A program made the position numbers and the translations under genes. From positions 172,918 to 236,917 of the forward strand of contig NZ_JAJGNO010000008.1 of the NCBI RefSeq assembly GCF_020782235.1: 64,000 nt of DNA, read 5' to 3'. The notes under the pieces are model-generated. The model ran no database searches. It was given only the letters and a program-made list of their open reading frames with translations, and was not told the DNA's origin. Below are positions 48,594-57,775 of this stretch, one piece after another. Source of the DNA: Sphingobium naphthae (GTDB lineage: Bacteria > Pseudomonadota > Alphaproteobacteria > Sphingomonadales > Sphingomonadaceae). Numbering within the stretch: position 1 is the first letter of the stretch; each line of letters starts with the position of its first letter.

Positions 48594-49076
48594 ATGCGCA
48601 TTGTCCCCGCCTTGATGCTGTGCCTTGCCGGCTGTTCGCAGAGCAACGATGTCTATGAGGAACTGCCCAACAGTTCGCTCGCCGGCGCGCCGCGAGAGGT
48701 CGTGCCCGACAGCCGGATCGAATCCACGCTGGCGCGCCCGGTGACCATCGGCGAGGATGGTCCGCGGCTCGACGCCTGCGGCGCCATGGGGCAAGTGACG
48801 CGGGTCGGGGCGGACGGACTCGCGGTGCGCGCCGCGCCGTTCACCGAGGCGAAGAGCGTGGCGACGCTGGGCGAGGGCGCGCGCCTCCACATCTGCACGC
48901 GCAGCATCGACCAGAAATGGCTGGGTGTCGTCGTCGCGCCCATGCCGGCGGCGGACAATGCGACCGAGGGGCCGGCATGCGGCGTCTCATCGCCGGTCGA
49001 GCGCAAACAGGCCTATGAGGGCCCCTGCGCCAGCGGCTGGGTGGCCAGCGCCTATGTCCGCCTGATCGCCGGCTAG
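48594..49076 (+). CDS. Small SH3-like lipoprotein
   Basis: A 160-aa lipoprotein: MRIVPALMLCLAGC is a short signal with lipobox (cysteine at about residue 14). The body contains a bacterial SH3-like repeat (VTRVGADGLAVRAAPFTEAK, SVATLGEGARLHICTRS), often seen in cell-wall or envelope-binding proteins, and four further cysteines that could form disulfides. Divergent from gyrB by 86 nt and convergent with the DUF1993 gene. Confidence 0.8.
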   Translation: MRIVPALMLCLAGCSQSNDVYEELPNSSLAGAPREVVPDSRIESTLARPVTIGEDGPRLDACGAMGQVTRVGADGLAVRAAPFTEAKSVATLGEGARLHICTRSIDQKWLGVVVAPMPAADNATEGPACGVSSPVERKQAYEGPCASGWVASAYVRLIAG

Positions 49077-49101
49077 ACACTGACAGGCCGGGCGCGCGGG
49101 G

Positions 49102-49608
49102 TCAGAGCGCGCCTAGATAATCCATCTTGCCCAGCGGCACGCCCGCCTGCCGCAGCAGCGCATAGGCCATGGCGACATGGAAGAAGAAATTGGGCAGGGC
49201 AAAGCGCAGCACATGATCGCGCCCGGCGAAGCTGAACTCGGCATCGGGCACCTTGAGCACCACCTGCGCGTCCTCGCGCCCGTCGATCGCCTGCTGCGGC
49301 ACTGCCTCCAGCAGGGCTATGGTGCGCGCGATCCGCGCCTGCAGCTGCGAGAAGCTCTGCTCATCGTCGGGCATCGCGACCGGCTCCAGCTCGCCCAGCC
49401 GCGTCACCGTCCCCTTGGCGGTGTCGCAGGCCGACTGGATCTGCGCGGTCAGCGGCTTCATGTCCTCGATCAGCCGCGCCCCCGTCAACGCCAACGGGTC
49501 GATGCCCCGATCGGCGGCGAAGGCCGCACCCTTGTCGAGCAGGGTCGACAGGATGCGCAGATGATGGATGAAGACGGGAACGGTCAGGTCGTACAGTCCG
49601 GTGCCCAC
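49102..49608 (-). CDS. DUF1993 family protein
   Basis: A 168-aa all-helical protein of the DUF1993 family (starting LYDLTVPVFIHHLRILSTLL and ending FFFHVAMAYALLRQAGVPLG). These relate to DinB-like four-helix bundles, but the metal histidines of DinB are not clear here. Function unknown. It is the last gene of the likely aminotransferase/propeller operon, 13 nt after the propeller gene. Confidence 0.86.
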   Translation of the reverse strand: MGTGLYDLTVPVFIHHLRILSTLLDKGAAFAADRGIDPLALTGARLIEDMKPLTAQIQSACDTAKGTVTRLGELEPVAMPDDEQSFSQLQARIARTIALLEAVPQQAIDGREDAQVVLKVPDAEFSFAGRDHVLRFALPNFFFHVAMAYALLRQAGVPLGKMDYLGAL

Positions 49609-49621
49609 GCGGCTGCTCCTC

Positions 49622-50806
49622 TCATTCGATGCCGGTGAACACCAGCTTCTGGACGCGCCGGCCGGTATTCACCTCGGTCGCATAGATATTGCCGTCGCTG
49701 TCGGTATCAATGCTGTGCAGCCAGGTAAATTGCCCCGCCTGCCGCCCGACCCGGCCGATCGCGCCCAATATCTCATGCGTCTTGCGCTTCAATATCCAGA
49801 TGCGGCCGTTCATCATGTCCGCGACATAGAGATAGGTCTGGTCGGCGTCGGGTGAAAAGGCGATGTCGGTCACCGTGTGCGTGCCGCCCGTTTCGCCCGC
49901 GATCACCAGGTCGCGCACGAAGGTGAGGCCGCCATCCTTGTCGCGCCGGAACAGCTGCGCCCGGTTGTTGTTGCGGTCGCAGACATAGAGGTGCCCGTCC
50001 TTCGTCGGCACCACGCAATGGACGATGTCGGCAAAGGTCTCGGCCTTCGGATTGGCGACCTTGCTGGGGTCGACCGCGTGGCTCTGGTCGAAATCGCCAG
50101 TGCGGGTGGGCGCGATCGGCGGCCTGGCATAGGCGCCCCAGCGGCCGCGGTAGGCGTTGCTGCCCGCATCGAAGCCGATCACCCGCCTGTTGGTATAGCC
50201 ATCGGAAATCAGGACCATGCCGTCGCTATGATTGACGTCGGACGGGTTGCCCAGCAGGTCGGTCGCGTCATTGCCGCCGGTCTTGTCGCGGCGGCCGAAG
50301 CTGCGGATATAGCGGCCGTCCGGGCTGTAGTTCATGACCACATGATCGCCCTTGCCATTGCCGCCGAACCACACCGTCCCGGCCTTGTCGACGAAGATGC
50401 CGTGCAGGCTGGCGGGCCATTGGTTGACGCCCTCGACGGTAGGCGCGCTCGCCGCGCCGCCCCAGCCGCCCAGATAGCGCCCGTCCTGCGCAAAGTGGAC
50501 GACCGGCGGCGCTGGCTTGCAGCAGACCGCGGTCGGCGGCGTCTGCGCCAGCCCCGTGTCGGTGGCGGTCAGCGAATGGGGACGGTGGACGACCCAGACC
50601 GAATCGTCGGGACCGACGGCAACGCCGCTCACTTGTCCCAGCAGCAGGTCGCCCGGCATGCGCGGCCAGGCGGCGTCGACCTTGAAGCGCGGCATCCTGG
50701 TGCCCGGCGGCGCGATTTGTTCGAAGGCGAGAGGGGCGAGCGCCGGTTCGGGCGCCGATGCGGCGGTCAGCGTCAACAGGGCGGCAGCTGCTAGCAGGCG
50801 GATCAT
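49622..50806 (-). CDS. Exported NHL-repeat beta-propeller protein
   Basis: A 394-aa periplasmic protein with a signal peptide (MIRLLAAAALLTLTAASA). The body has repeated six-bladed propeller units with NHL-type motifs (GQVSGVAVGPDDSVWVVHRP, LHGIFVDKAGTVWFGGNGKG, GHLYVCDRNNNRAQLF, QTYLYVADMMNGRIWILKRK, LHSIDTDSDGNIYATEV). Such propellers are seen in peptidyl-alpha-hydroxyglycine lyases and in quinoprotein-like or binding proteins; which applies is not clear. ATG 50806 has AAGGAG 7 nt upstream. It lies 28 nt after the aminotransferase gene. Confidence 0.85.
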   Translation of the reverse strand: MIRLLAAAALLTLTAASAPEPALAPLAFEQIAPPGTRMPRFKVDAAWPRMPGDLLLGQVSGVAVGPDDSVWVVHRPHSLTATDTGLAQTPPTAVCCKPAPPVVHFAQDGRYLGGWGGAASAPTVEGVNQWPASLHGIFVDKAGTVWFGGNGKGDHVVMNYSPDGRYIRSFGRRDKTGGNDATDLLGNPSDVNHSDGMVLISDGYTNRRVIGFDAGSNAYRGRWGAYARPPIAPTRTGDFDQSHAVDPSKVANPKAETFADIVHCVVPTKDGHLYVCDRNNNRAQLFRRDKDGGLTFVRDLVIAGETGGTHTVTDIAFSPDADQTYLYVADMMNGRIWILKRKTHEILGAIGRVGRQAGQFTWLHSIDTDSDGNIYATEVNTGRRVQKLVFTGIE

Positions 50807-50834
50807 CCGGCGTCTCCTTGATCGACCGGGCGCA

Positions 50835-52112
50835 TCATGCCGGCTTTGCCATGGCGGGCACAAGAGCCCGCAGCGCATCGACCAGCGCATCCAGATCCTC
50901 CGGCCGCGTATAGACCGATGGCGTCACCCGCACGCATGGGCCCTTCGCGGGGCCGGCGCGATGGACCGTCAGGATGCGATGCCGCTCCAGCAAGGCGCGC
51001 GCGATCGCGACATTGTCGGCCACCGACTCGCGGCCCCGAATGCGGAAACTGGTGATGGCGCAGGACAATCGCGGGTCGGCCGGGGTCAATATCTCCAGTC
51101 CGTCCAGCCCGCGCAGCGGCTCGGCCCAGCGGTCGCGCAACAGCCGCAGGCGCGCAGCCTTGGCCGCGCCGCCGATCTGCGCCTGCAGCGTGAGCGCGGC
51201 CGGCACCGTCAGCTGCGCGGCGAAATCCAGCGTGCCGCTGTGGATGCGCGCGTCGATCCGATCGGGATGCGCGCCATCATCGGCGGGGTCGGGCGCGATC
51301 GCATCGAGCCGGCGCTCGCGAATATGCAGGATGCCCACGCCCAGCGGAGCGCCCAGCCATTTATGCCCGTTGAGGCCGACGAAATCAGCGTCCAGGTCGG
51401 GCAGGGTGAAATCGGCCTGGCACCAGCTATGGGCGGCGTCGACAATCGCATCCACGCCCCGCTGGCGCGCCATAGCCACGATTTCTCGCACCGGCAGCAT
51501 CAATCCGGTGCGATGGCTGATATGGGTCAGCAACATCATCCGGACATTGGGATGGGCGTCCAGCGCGGCGGCATAGCTGTCGATCAGCGCCTGATGCGTC
51601 GCCGGTTCGGGCAGGGCGATGCGGATCAGGTCCGCTCCACATCGCCGCGCCAGCGCCGCGCAGGCGGCCTGCATGCTGTCATAGTCGAGATCGGCGATCA
51701 GCACCGCATCGCCCTTCTGCAGCCGGTCATATTGGCCGATCAGCGCCTTGAGCGCTTCGGTGGCGTTGCGCGTGAGCGCAATCTCCTCCGGCGGGACGCC
51801 CAGCTTTTGCGCCAGCAGCGCGCGAACCCGCCGATGATCGTCGGCGTAGGATAGGCGGCCATAATAGCTGGACAGCCGATTCACGCGTTCCACCTGCGCC
51901 AGATATTCGGCAATGACGGGGCGGGCCATCGCCCCCCAATAGGCGTTTTCCAGCTGCACGATGTCCGCCGGCAGATCATATAATGCGGCGATGGCGCGCC
52001 ATCCGGCCTCATCGGCCGGCCCCGTCGGGGCAGGGGCGGCGCGCGCCGCCTCGCTCAGCGGGAGCGCCGCGGCGCCCGCGAGCATCATTCTGCGACTGAC
52101 GTCCATGGGCAT
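50835..52112 (-). CDS. Tat-exported class V aminotransferase-like PLP enzyme
   Basis: A 425-aa PLP enzyme of the class V aminotransferase (isopenicillin N epimerase-like) family. The fold-type I core shows LTRNATEALKALIGQYDRL, VDAAHSWCQADF and the PLP lysine in GLNGHKWLGAPLGVG. The N-terminus MPMDVSRRMMLAGAAALPLS followed by AAP is a twin-arginine signal, so the folded holoenzyme is probably exported to the periplasm. It could be a racemase/epimerase or desulfurase-like enzyme. It is divergent from a MocR regulator (168 nt between starts) and first in an operon with the propeller and DUF1993 genes. Confidence 0.86.
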   Translation of the reverse strand: MPMDVSRRMMLAGAAALPLSEAARAAPAPTGPADEAGWRAIAALYDLPADIVQLENAYWGAMARPVIAEYLAQVERVNRLSSYYGRLSYADDHRRVRALLAQKLGVPPEEIALTRNATEALKALIGQYDRLQKGDAVLIADLDYDSMQAACAALARRCGADLIRIALPEPATHQALIDSYAAALDAHPNVRMMLLTHISHRTGLMLPVREIVAMARQRGVDAIVDAAHSWCQADFTLPDLDADFVGLNGHKWLGAPLGVGILHIRERRLDAIAPDPADDGAHPDRIDARIHSGTLDFAAQLTVPAALTLQAQIGGAAKAARLRLLRDRWAEPLRGLDGLEILTPADPRLSCAITSFRIRGRESVADNVAIARALLERHRILTVHRAGPAKGPCVRVTPSVYTRPEDLDALVDALRALVPAMAKPA

Positions 52113-52280
52113 TGCATCCCCTTCGCGATGAACAACGGCCTAGCCTTGCGGGCCCACCATGCCCTTGCCGCGTGACACCATGAAAACAGCGCGGATCATG
52201 CCGATCGTGCGCGACTGGCCTTTTGATGCAGGGCCGGTTGCGCGTAAATGGCAGCAATCCCTAGATCGGCAGGATCGCTC

Positions 52281-53744
52281 ATGTCCCCTTCGTCGCTTCG
52301 TCCGCCTTCCCTGTTGCGCCTGCTCGGCGCCTGGCGTGCGCAGGACAGCGCCGAACCCGCCTATCGGCAGCTGGCCCAGGCGCTGCGGATGCTGGTGCTC
52401 GACGGGCGCGTCGGCCTCAACGTGCGCTTGCCCGGCGAACGCGAGCTTGCGGCCGCGCTCGGCTTGTCGCGCACCACCGTGGCCGCTGCCTTCGACCGGC
52501 TGCGCGACGAAGGCTTTCTGGAAAGCCGGCAGGGGTCGGGCAGCGTCACGCGCCTGCCTGCGGACCATGCCGCCAAGCCCGCGGACGATCCGGACATGCC
52601 GGCGGGCGGCAATCTGCTCAACTGGACTCATGCCGCGCTGCCCGCCGCGCCCGGGGTCGCGCGCGCCTATGCCCATGCAGTGGAGGCGCTGCCCGCCTAT
52701 CTCGGCGATCTTGGCTATGATCCCTTCGGCCTGATGGTGCTGCGCCGCGCGATCGCCGCCCATTATGACAGGCGCGGCTGCCCGACCTCGCCGGACCAGA
52801 TCATGGTCACCAACGGCGCGCAGCAAGGCTTTTCGCTGCTGCTCCAATGGCTGGCCGGCCCGGGCGACCGGGCAGTGATCGATCATCCCACCTATCATAA
52901 TGTCATCCAGGCGCTACAGCGCGCCCATGTCGTGCCGGTGCCGGTCGGCCTGCCCGAACAGGGGTGGGACATCGACGCGATGGAGGCGGCCTTCCGCCAG
53001 ACCGCGCCGCGTTTCGCCTATGTGATCGCCGATTTCCACAACCCGACCGGGCGGTCGATGGACCCGGCGACGCGCCGCGCGCTGGTGGCCGCCGCCGCGC
53101 GCACGCACACGCCCCTGATCGTCGATGAAACGATGGTCGCCATGGGGCTGGACTTCGCGCCGCCGCCGCCGGTGGCCTGCCATGATCCGTCCGGCCGGCA
53201 GGTCATCTCGCTGGGATCGGCCAGCAAGATCTTCTGGGGCGGCTTGCGGGTCGGCTGGATTCGCGCAGATGCGCAGACCGTCGCCGCGCTCGGCCGGTTG
53301 CGCACGACGATGGACATGGCGAGCCCGGTCGTCGAGCAGCTGGCGGTGGCGCAACTGATCGACGCGGATGTGGGGCTGGGCGCGCGGGCGCAGGTGCTGC
53401 GGGACCGGCGCGACCATTTGCTGGGGCTGATCGCCACGCATCTGCCGCACTGGCGCGTCGAATCGCCGGCGGGCGGCCTGTCGCTCTGGGCCGAACTGCC
53501 GCGCGCAGAGGCGACGGCGCTGGCGGCGCTTGCCGAAAGCCTGGGAGTGCGCGTGGCGGCCGGGCCGCGCTTTGGCGTGGGCGGCGCGTTCGAGCGCTTC
53601 CTGCGCCTGCCCTTCACCCTGGACGAAGCGCAGCTGCAGGCCGGGGTCGAGCGGCTTGCCGAAGCCGACGCCAGGCTCCACGCCCGCTTGCCCCGCACGC
53701 GCGACTCCTTCGCCCTGGCGCTGGAGGCGGACCGGCTGATCTAG
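52281..53744 (+). CDS. MocR-type transcriptional regulator (GntR HTH plus aminotransferase domain)
   Basis: A 487-aa protein with an N-terminal GntR winged helix (about residues 20-90: LALGLSRTTVAAAFDRLRDE, LESRQGSGSVTRL) joined to a fold-type I aminotransferase domain with the PLP lysine in SLGSASKIFWGGLRVGWIRAD. MocR regulators use PLP or amino-acid adducts as signals and usually control a divergent gene. The divergent neighbour is the Tat-exported PLP enzyme, a likely target. ATG 52281 has AGGA 6 nt upstream. A strong hairpin terminator follows. Confidence 0.9.
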   Translation: MSPSSLRPPSLLRLLGAWRAQDSAEPAYRQLAQALRMLVLDGRVGLNVRLPGERELAAALGLSRTTVAAAFDRLRDEGFLESRQGSGSVTRLPADHAAKPADDPDMPAGGNLLNWTHAALPAAPGVARAYAHAVEALPAYLGDLGYDPFGLMVLRRAIAAHYDRRGCPTSPDQIMVTNGAQQGFSLLLQWLAGPGDRAVIDHPTYHNVIQALQRAHVVPVPVGLPEQGWDIDAMEAAFRQTAPRFAYVIADFHNPTGRSMDPATRRALVAAAARTHTPLIVDETMVAMGLDFAPPPPVACHDPSGRQVISLGSASKIFWGGLRVGWIRADAQTVAALGRLRTTMDMASPVVEQLAVAQLIDADVGLGARAQVLRDRRDHLLGLIATHLPHWRVESPAGGLSLWAELPRAEATALAALAESLGVRVAAGPRFGVGGAFERFLRLPFTLDEAQLQAGVERLAEADARLHARLPRTRDSFALALEADRLI

Positions 53745-53765
53745 CGCGCCGGCCGCCTCAGACGT

Positions 53766-53806
53766 AAAAAAGGCCGCGCGGTGGCGTTCCGCGCGGCCTT
53801 TTCTGG
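53766..53806. terminator. Bidirectional Rho-independent terminator after the MocR gene
   Basis: AAAAGGCCGCGCGG (53768-53781) and CCGCGCGGCCTTTT (53789-53802) form a perfect 14-bp stem with a 7-nt loop and A- and T-runs. It lies between the convergent MocR and ppa genes. Confidence 0.9.
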
Positions 53807-53828
53807 TTTTTTCGGAACAAGAAGCGGC

Positions 53829-54371
53829 TCAGGCCGCCTTCTTCGCCGCCTGATAGCGTTCGATCGCTTCCAGGGTGATGCGACGGGCGTCTTCCGCGCC
53901 GCCCCAGGTGCCGATGCGCACCCACTTCTTCTTCTCCAGATCCTTATAGTGGGTGAAGAAATGCTCGATTTGCTGGAACACGATTTCCGGCAGGTCGTCG
54001 CGCTCGCCCACGTTGGAATAATAAGGGAAGGTCGAATCCACCGGCACGCAGACCAGCTTTTCGTCGCCGCCCGCTTCATCCTCCAGGTTCAGCACCGCGA
54101 TCGGGCGGGCCCGCACGACGCAGCCGGGGATGAAGGGCGAGCGCGCGACGACCAGCGCGTCGAGCGGATCGCCATCGGGCGACAGCGTGTGCGGCACGAA
54201 GCCGTAATTGGCCGGATAGCGCATCGGCGTGTGCAGGATGCGGTCCACGAACAGCGCGCCCGACGCCTTGTCGAACTCATATTTGACCGGTTCGCCACCC
54301 ACCGGCACCTCGATGACGACATTGAGGTTGTGGGGCGGATCGTCGCCAACGGAGATCAGTTCGATATTCAT
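53829..54371 (-). CDS. ppa: Inorganic pyrophosphatase
   Basis: A soluble family I pyrophosphatase, 180 aa, that pulls biosynthetic reactions forward by hydrolysing PPi. The signature is SPDGDPLDALVVARSPF (metal-binding aspartates), preceded by YPANYGFVPHTL and the KYEFDKASGALFVDRIL segment. Length and motifs match hexameric bacterial Ppa. It is convergent with the MocR gene across the terminator. Confidence 0.97.
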   Translation of the reverse strand: MNIELISVGDDPPHNLNVVIEVPVGGEPVKYEFDKASGALFVDRILHTPMRYPANYGFVPHTLSPDGDPLDALVVARSPFIPGCVVRARPIAVLNLEDEAGGDEKLVCVPVDSTFPYYSNVGERDDLPEIVFQQIEHFFTHYKDLEKKKWVRIGTWGGAEDARRITLEAIERYQAAKKAA

Positions 54372-54409
54372 GAAAACGCCTCTATCCTACACGCTTTGCT
54401 GCGGGTGAC

Positions 54410-56350
54410 TCATGTTCTGGGCTTGAGCAGCCGGTCGAGGCTGCCTTCGCCCGCTCCTGTTTTTTCGAGGCGCGGATAGCGCAAGCCACCTGAATAAGCG
54501 AGCGACAAAGTGCGGTAATATTTGTCCTGCTTGACGATGATCTGGATGGGCGTCTTGCCATCCTTGCCGCCGGTGATCGCTCCCTTCCAGGCTTCGGGCG
54601 AGAATTCATAGCCGTTCACCGCCAGGATCTTGGCGCCCACCACCAGCCCGGCCTTGAACGCCGCGCTGTCCCAGATGACGCTGCTGATCTCGCCGTCATT
54701 CTTGACGATCGCGCCGATGCCCGACCCCTGGTCGACATATTTGCCTGCGGTCTCTGCCGCCTTGGTGAAGCTGTTGGGCTCTTCGGTATAGACCAGCTTG
54801 TACCCGCCCATGAAGAAGCCGCCCTTGGGCGTTTCGCCGGTGGGGTGGTCGACATATTTCTGGAAGAAGCCAGCCCAGTCATAGGGCGCGATGCCGTTCA
54901 GCGTGTCGATGATGTCCTGGCGATTATAGACGACTTCGCCCCAGTCGCCCGGCTTGATGCCGAAAAAGGCCTTGGCGAAATCATCCAGGCCCTTGCGGCC
55001 GCTGGTCGCCTTGCTGATGATGGCGTCAGCCTCCAGCCACATCATCAGGCCTTCGTTATAATAATCCTCCGACCGCTGCCAGCTGGTCCAGCCCTTGGGC
55101 CGCCGGGCCGAGATGATGGGGTCATGGGTGGTGTCCTCCAGCGGGCGCCACTGCCGGCCGACCGCCGTGTCGAGCCGCGCGGCGATATTGGCATAGGCGT
55201 CCAGCGTCTCCTGCTTGGTGAACATCCCCGACCGCGCGCCCAGCACATAGCCCCAGAATTGCGTCTGCCCTTCATAGACCCACAGCAGATTGTCCTGCAT
55301 CGGCGTGCGGAAATCGGGCGTCCACAGCAGGTCGGGGCGGCGGAACTTGCCGTCCCAGCTATGCGTGAATTCATGCGGCAGCAGGTTGCGGTCGAGCAGC
55401 GCCTTGCCCGAATCCCAATCCTTGAAATAGCCCGGCTCGACCTGGTTCTCGGACGAGCGATGATGTTCCAGGCCGATGCCGCCCATCTCGTCGGTGATGG
55501 CCAGCAGGAAGTCATAATGGTTGAAATGATAGGCGCCGAACAGCGCGCCGGCTTCATCCACCAGCTTCTTGTGCTTGGCGATCTGCTCGGGCTTGTAGTT
55601 GAGTTCGTCTGCCGCGTCGGCAACGATGTTGAGCGTCACATTGTGGCCCAGGTCGACCGGCTTGAAATAGCGGCCGGCAAAGACGGGCGAATCCTGCAGC
55701 GCCTCATAGTCGATGGTGTCATAGGCGACGGTGTCGCCCGTCTTCGTGCCGCGCAGCGCAGTCGCGGCCTGCCAGCCGGCGGGGTAGGTGACGCTTGCCT
55801 GCACCGGAATCTGGCGAGTGAAATAGCCTGCGGGATAGAGCGAGACCTGCTCCCACTGGATGTTCATCATCCTGGGGGTGATGACGACGCGGCCCTGGCT
55901 GGGTTGGGTCGCGGACAGGAACTGGAAGGATGCGACGATCTCGGTCGCCCCCTGCGGCACGTCGATCTTGAAGGCATAGACGTCCAGCGGATCGCGCACC
56001 CACTGCACCGGCTGTCCATTGGCGGTGATGGTGAGGCCGGCGAGCTTTTCGATCTGGCCGCGCGGCGCATGATTGCCCGGCAGCCATTCGGGCATCAACA
56101 GCGTCATCGGCCCGGCCTGCGCCACGGGGATGGTTTCCTTGACGCGATAGATGCGCTGGGTCGTGTCGGTGGCGTCGACCTCCAGCCGGATCGTGCCGGG
56201 ATAGGGCGTGTCGCGCGGGGCGGGAGTCGCATCGTCGACGGGCAGGGCGGTCGGCTTGGAGCGGACCGCATCCTGCGCCAGCAGCGGGCTGGCAAACGCG
56301 GTGGCAAGGCCCGTGGAAAGGCAAAGGGCGGCAGCAAGGCTGCGGATCAT
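54410..56350 (-). CDS. M61 family glycyl aminopeptidase with PDZ-like domain
   Basis: A 646-aa exported metallopeptidase with a signal peptide (MIRSLAAALCLSTGLATAFA). The N-terminal domain precedes the zinc motif LLPHEFTHSWDGKFRRPDL (H326, E327, H330), with the downstream glutamate in LLWVYEGQTQFWGYVLGARS. The C-terminus carries a PDZ-like segment (SGIGAIVKNDGEISSVIWDS, AAFKAGLVVGAKILAVNGYE). M61 enzymes cleave N-terminal glycine or alanine; the periplasmic substrate is not known. The stop is 38 nt before the ppa start on the same strand. Confidence 0.92.
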   Translation of the reverse strand: MIRSLAAALCLSTGLATAFASPLLAQDAVRSKPTALPVDDATPAPRDTPYPGTIRLEVDATDTTQRIYRVKETIPVAQAGPMTLLMPEWLPGNHAPRGQIEKLAGLTITANGQPVQWVRDPLDVYAFKIDVPQGATEIVASFQFLSATQPSQGRVVITPRMMNIQWEQVSLYPAGYFTRQIPVQASVTYPAGWQAATALRGTKTGDTVAYDTIDYEALQDSPVFAGRYFKPVDLGHNVTLNIVADAADELNYKPEQIAKHKKLVDEAGALFGAYHFNHYDFLLAITDEMGGIGLEHHRSSENQVEPGYFKDWDSGKALLDRNLLPHEFTHSWDGKFRRPDLLWTPDFRTPMQDNLLWVYEGQTQFWGYVLGARSGMFTKQETLDAYANIAARLDTAVGRQWRPLEDTTHDPIISARRPKGWTSWQRSEDYYNEGLMMWLEADAIISKATSGRKGLDDFAKAFFGIKPGDWGEVVYNRQDIIDTLNGIAPYDWAGFFQKYVDHPTGETPKGGFFMGGYKLVYTEEPNSFTKAAETAGKYVDQGSGIGAIVKNDGEISSVIWDSAAFKAGLVVGAKILAVNGYEFSPEAWKGAITGGKDGKTPIQIIVKQDKYYRTLSLAYSGGLRYPRLEKTGAGEGSLDRLLKPRT

Positions 56351-56515
56351 GGAGGTCTCCGAAAGATGGGCGGGGCCGGACGGCCCGGATGGGGGCCAGC
56401 ATGGCGGCTCTGCGCACGCGCGTCCACCCCTAGCAGGATATGGAATATCGACGTACGCAAGTGTCCAAAAAAGCGCGTTTCCTTGACCTTGAAATCCCGC
56501 TAAAGGCGCTGCCCC

Positions 56516-57775
56516 ATGGCCAGACTAGAAACCCCGCGCCCCGTGCGCGGCACGCAGGACATGCTGGGCGGCACGCCCGATGCTTTTCAGGAGAGGTTCG
56601 CCCATGTCGTGGCGGCCTTCGATCGCGTGCGCCGGCTTTACGGGTTCCAGCGGGTTGAAGTGCCGGTGTTCGAAGCGACGGCGGTCTTCGCCCGGTCGCT
56701 GGGCGAAAGCACCGATGTCGTGTCCAAGGAAATGTACACGTTCCAGGATCGCGGCGGCGACTCCATCACGCTGCGGCCCGAATTCACCGCCGGCATCAGC
56801 CGCGCCTACATCACCGAGGGCTGGCAGCAGTATGCGCCGCTCAAAGTGGCCACCCACGGCCCGCTCTTCCGGTACGAGCGGCCGCAAAAGGGCCGGTTCC
56901 GTCAGTTCCACCAGCTGGATGCGGAAATCATCGGCGCGGGCGAGCCCGGCGCCGATGTCGAGCTGCTCGTCATGGGCGACCAGTTGCTGCGCGAACTGCG
57001 GATCGAGGGCGTCACGCTGACGCTCAACACGCTGGGCGACGCGGAGAGCCGCGAAGCCTGGCGCGCCGCGCTGATCGCCCATTTCGAGGCGCATCGCGGC
57101 GATCTGTCGGAAGACAGCGTCGAGCGGCTGGCGAAGAATCCGCTGCGCATCCTCGACAGCAAGGATCCGCGCGACCGGCCGATCGCCGACAGCGCGCCCG
57201 ACATCGACGCCTATCTGACCGATGCGGCGCGCAGCTTCTTCGACAAGGTGACGAGCGGCCTCGATGCGGCGGGCGTCTCGTGGGAACGCAATGCGCGGCT
57301 GGTGCGCGGCCTGGATTATTATCGCCACACCGCGTTCGAATTCGTGACCGACCGCCTCGGCGCGCAGGGCACGGTGCTGGGCGGCGGGCGCTATGACGGG
57401 CTGATCGAGAATCTGGGCGGCCCCGCCACGCCGGCGGTCGGCTGGGCCGCGGGCATCGAGCGGCTGGCGATGCTGGTGGATGCGCCGGAGGTTGAGAAGC
57501 CCAGCGTGGTGCTCATCCCCATGGGTGAGACGGCCGAAGCGCGGGCGACCGGCATCATCGCCGACCTGCGCCGCGCCGGCATCGCTTGCGACATGGGCTA
57601 TCGCGGCAATATGAAGAAGCGGATGCAGCGCGCCAATGCGTCGGGCGCCGGCTGGGCGATCATCCTTGGCGATGATGAACTGGCGCGGGGCGAAGCGGCC
57701 GTCCGCAACCTTGGCACCGGCGAGCAGCAGGCGGTGGCGCTCGATGCGCTGGTCGGAACCGTGACGGCGCTCTGA
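56516..57775 (+). CDS. hisS: Histidyl-tRNA synthetase
   Basis: Charges tRNA-His. A class II synthetase of 419 aa: motif 1 around [20 protein letters not shown], motif 2 [20 protein letters not shown], the histidine-A signature [16 protein letters not shown] and motif 3 [14 protein letters not shown], then the anticodon-binding domain. It is a full-length HisRS. An AAAGG lies about 10 nt before the ATG. The stop shares one base with the prfA start. Confidence 0.97.
   Translation: MARLETPRPVRGTQDMLGGTPDAFQERFAHVVAAFDRVRRLYGFQRVEVPVFEATAVFARSLGESTDVVSKEMYTFQDRGGDSITLRPEFTAGISRAYITEGWQQYAPLKVATHGPLFRYERPQKGRFRQFHQLDAEIIGAGEPGADVELLVMGDQLLRELRIEGVTLTLNTLGDAESREAWRAALIAHFEAHRGDLSEDSVERLAKNPLRILDSKDPRDRPIADSAPDIDAYLTDAARSFFDKVTSGLDAAGVSWERNARLVRGLDYYRHTAFEFVTDRLGAQGTVLGGGRYDGLIENLGGPATPAVGWAAGIERLAMLVDAPEVEKPSVVLIPMGETAEARATGIIADLRRAGIACDMGYRGNMKKRMQRANASGAGWAIILGDDELARGEAAVRNLGTGEQQAVALDALVGTVTAL

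Noticed and set aside
56466..56503. TTGACC...GCTAAA promoter before hisS
   Set aside because: The two elements are only 10 nt apart, shorter than any accepted spacing, so it is not called.
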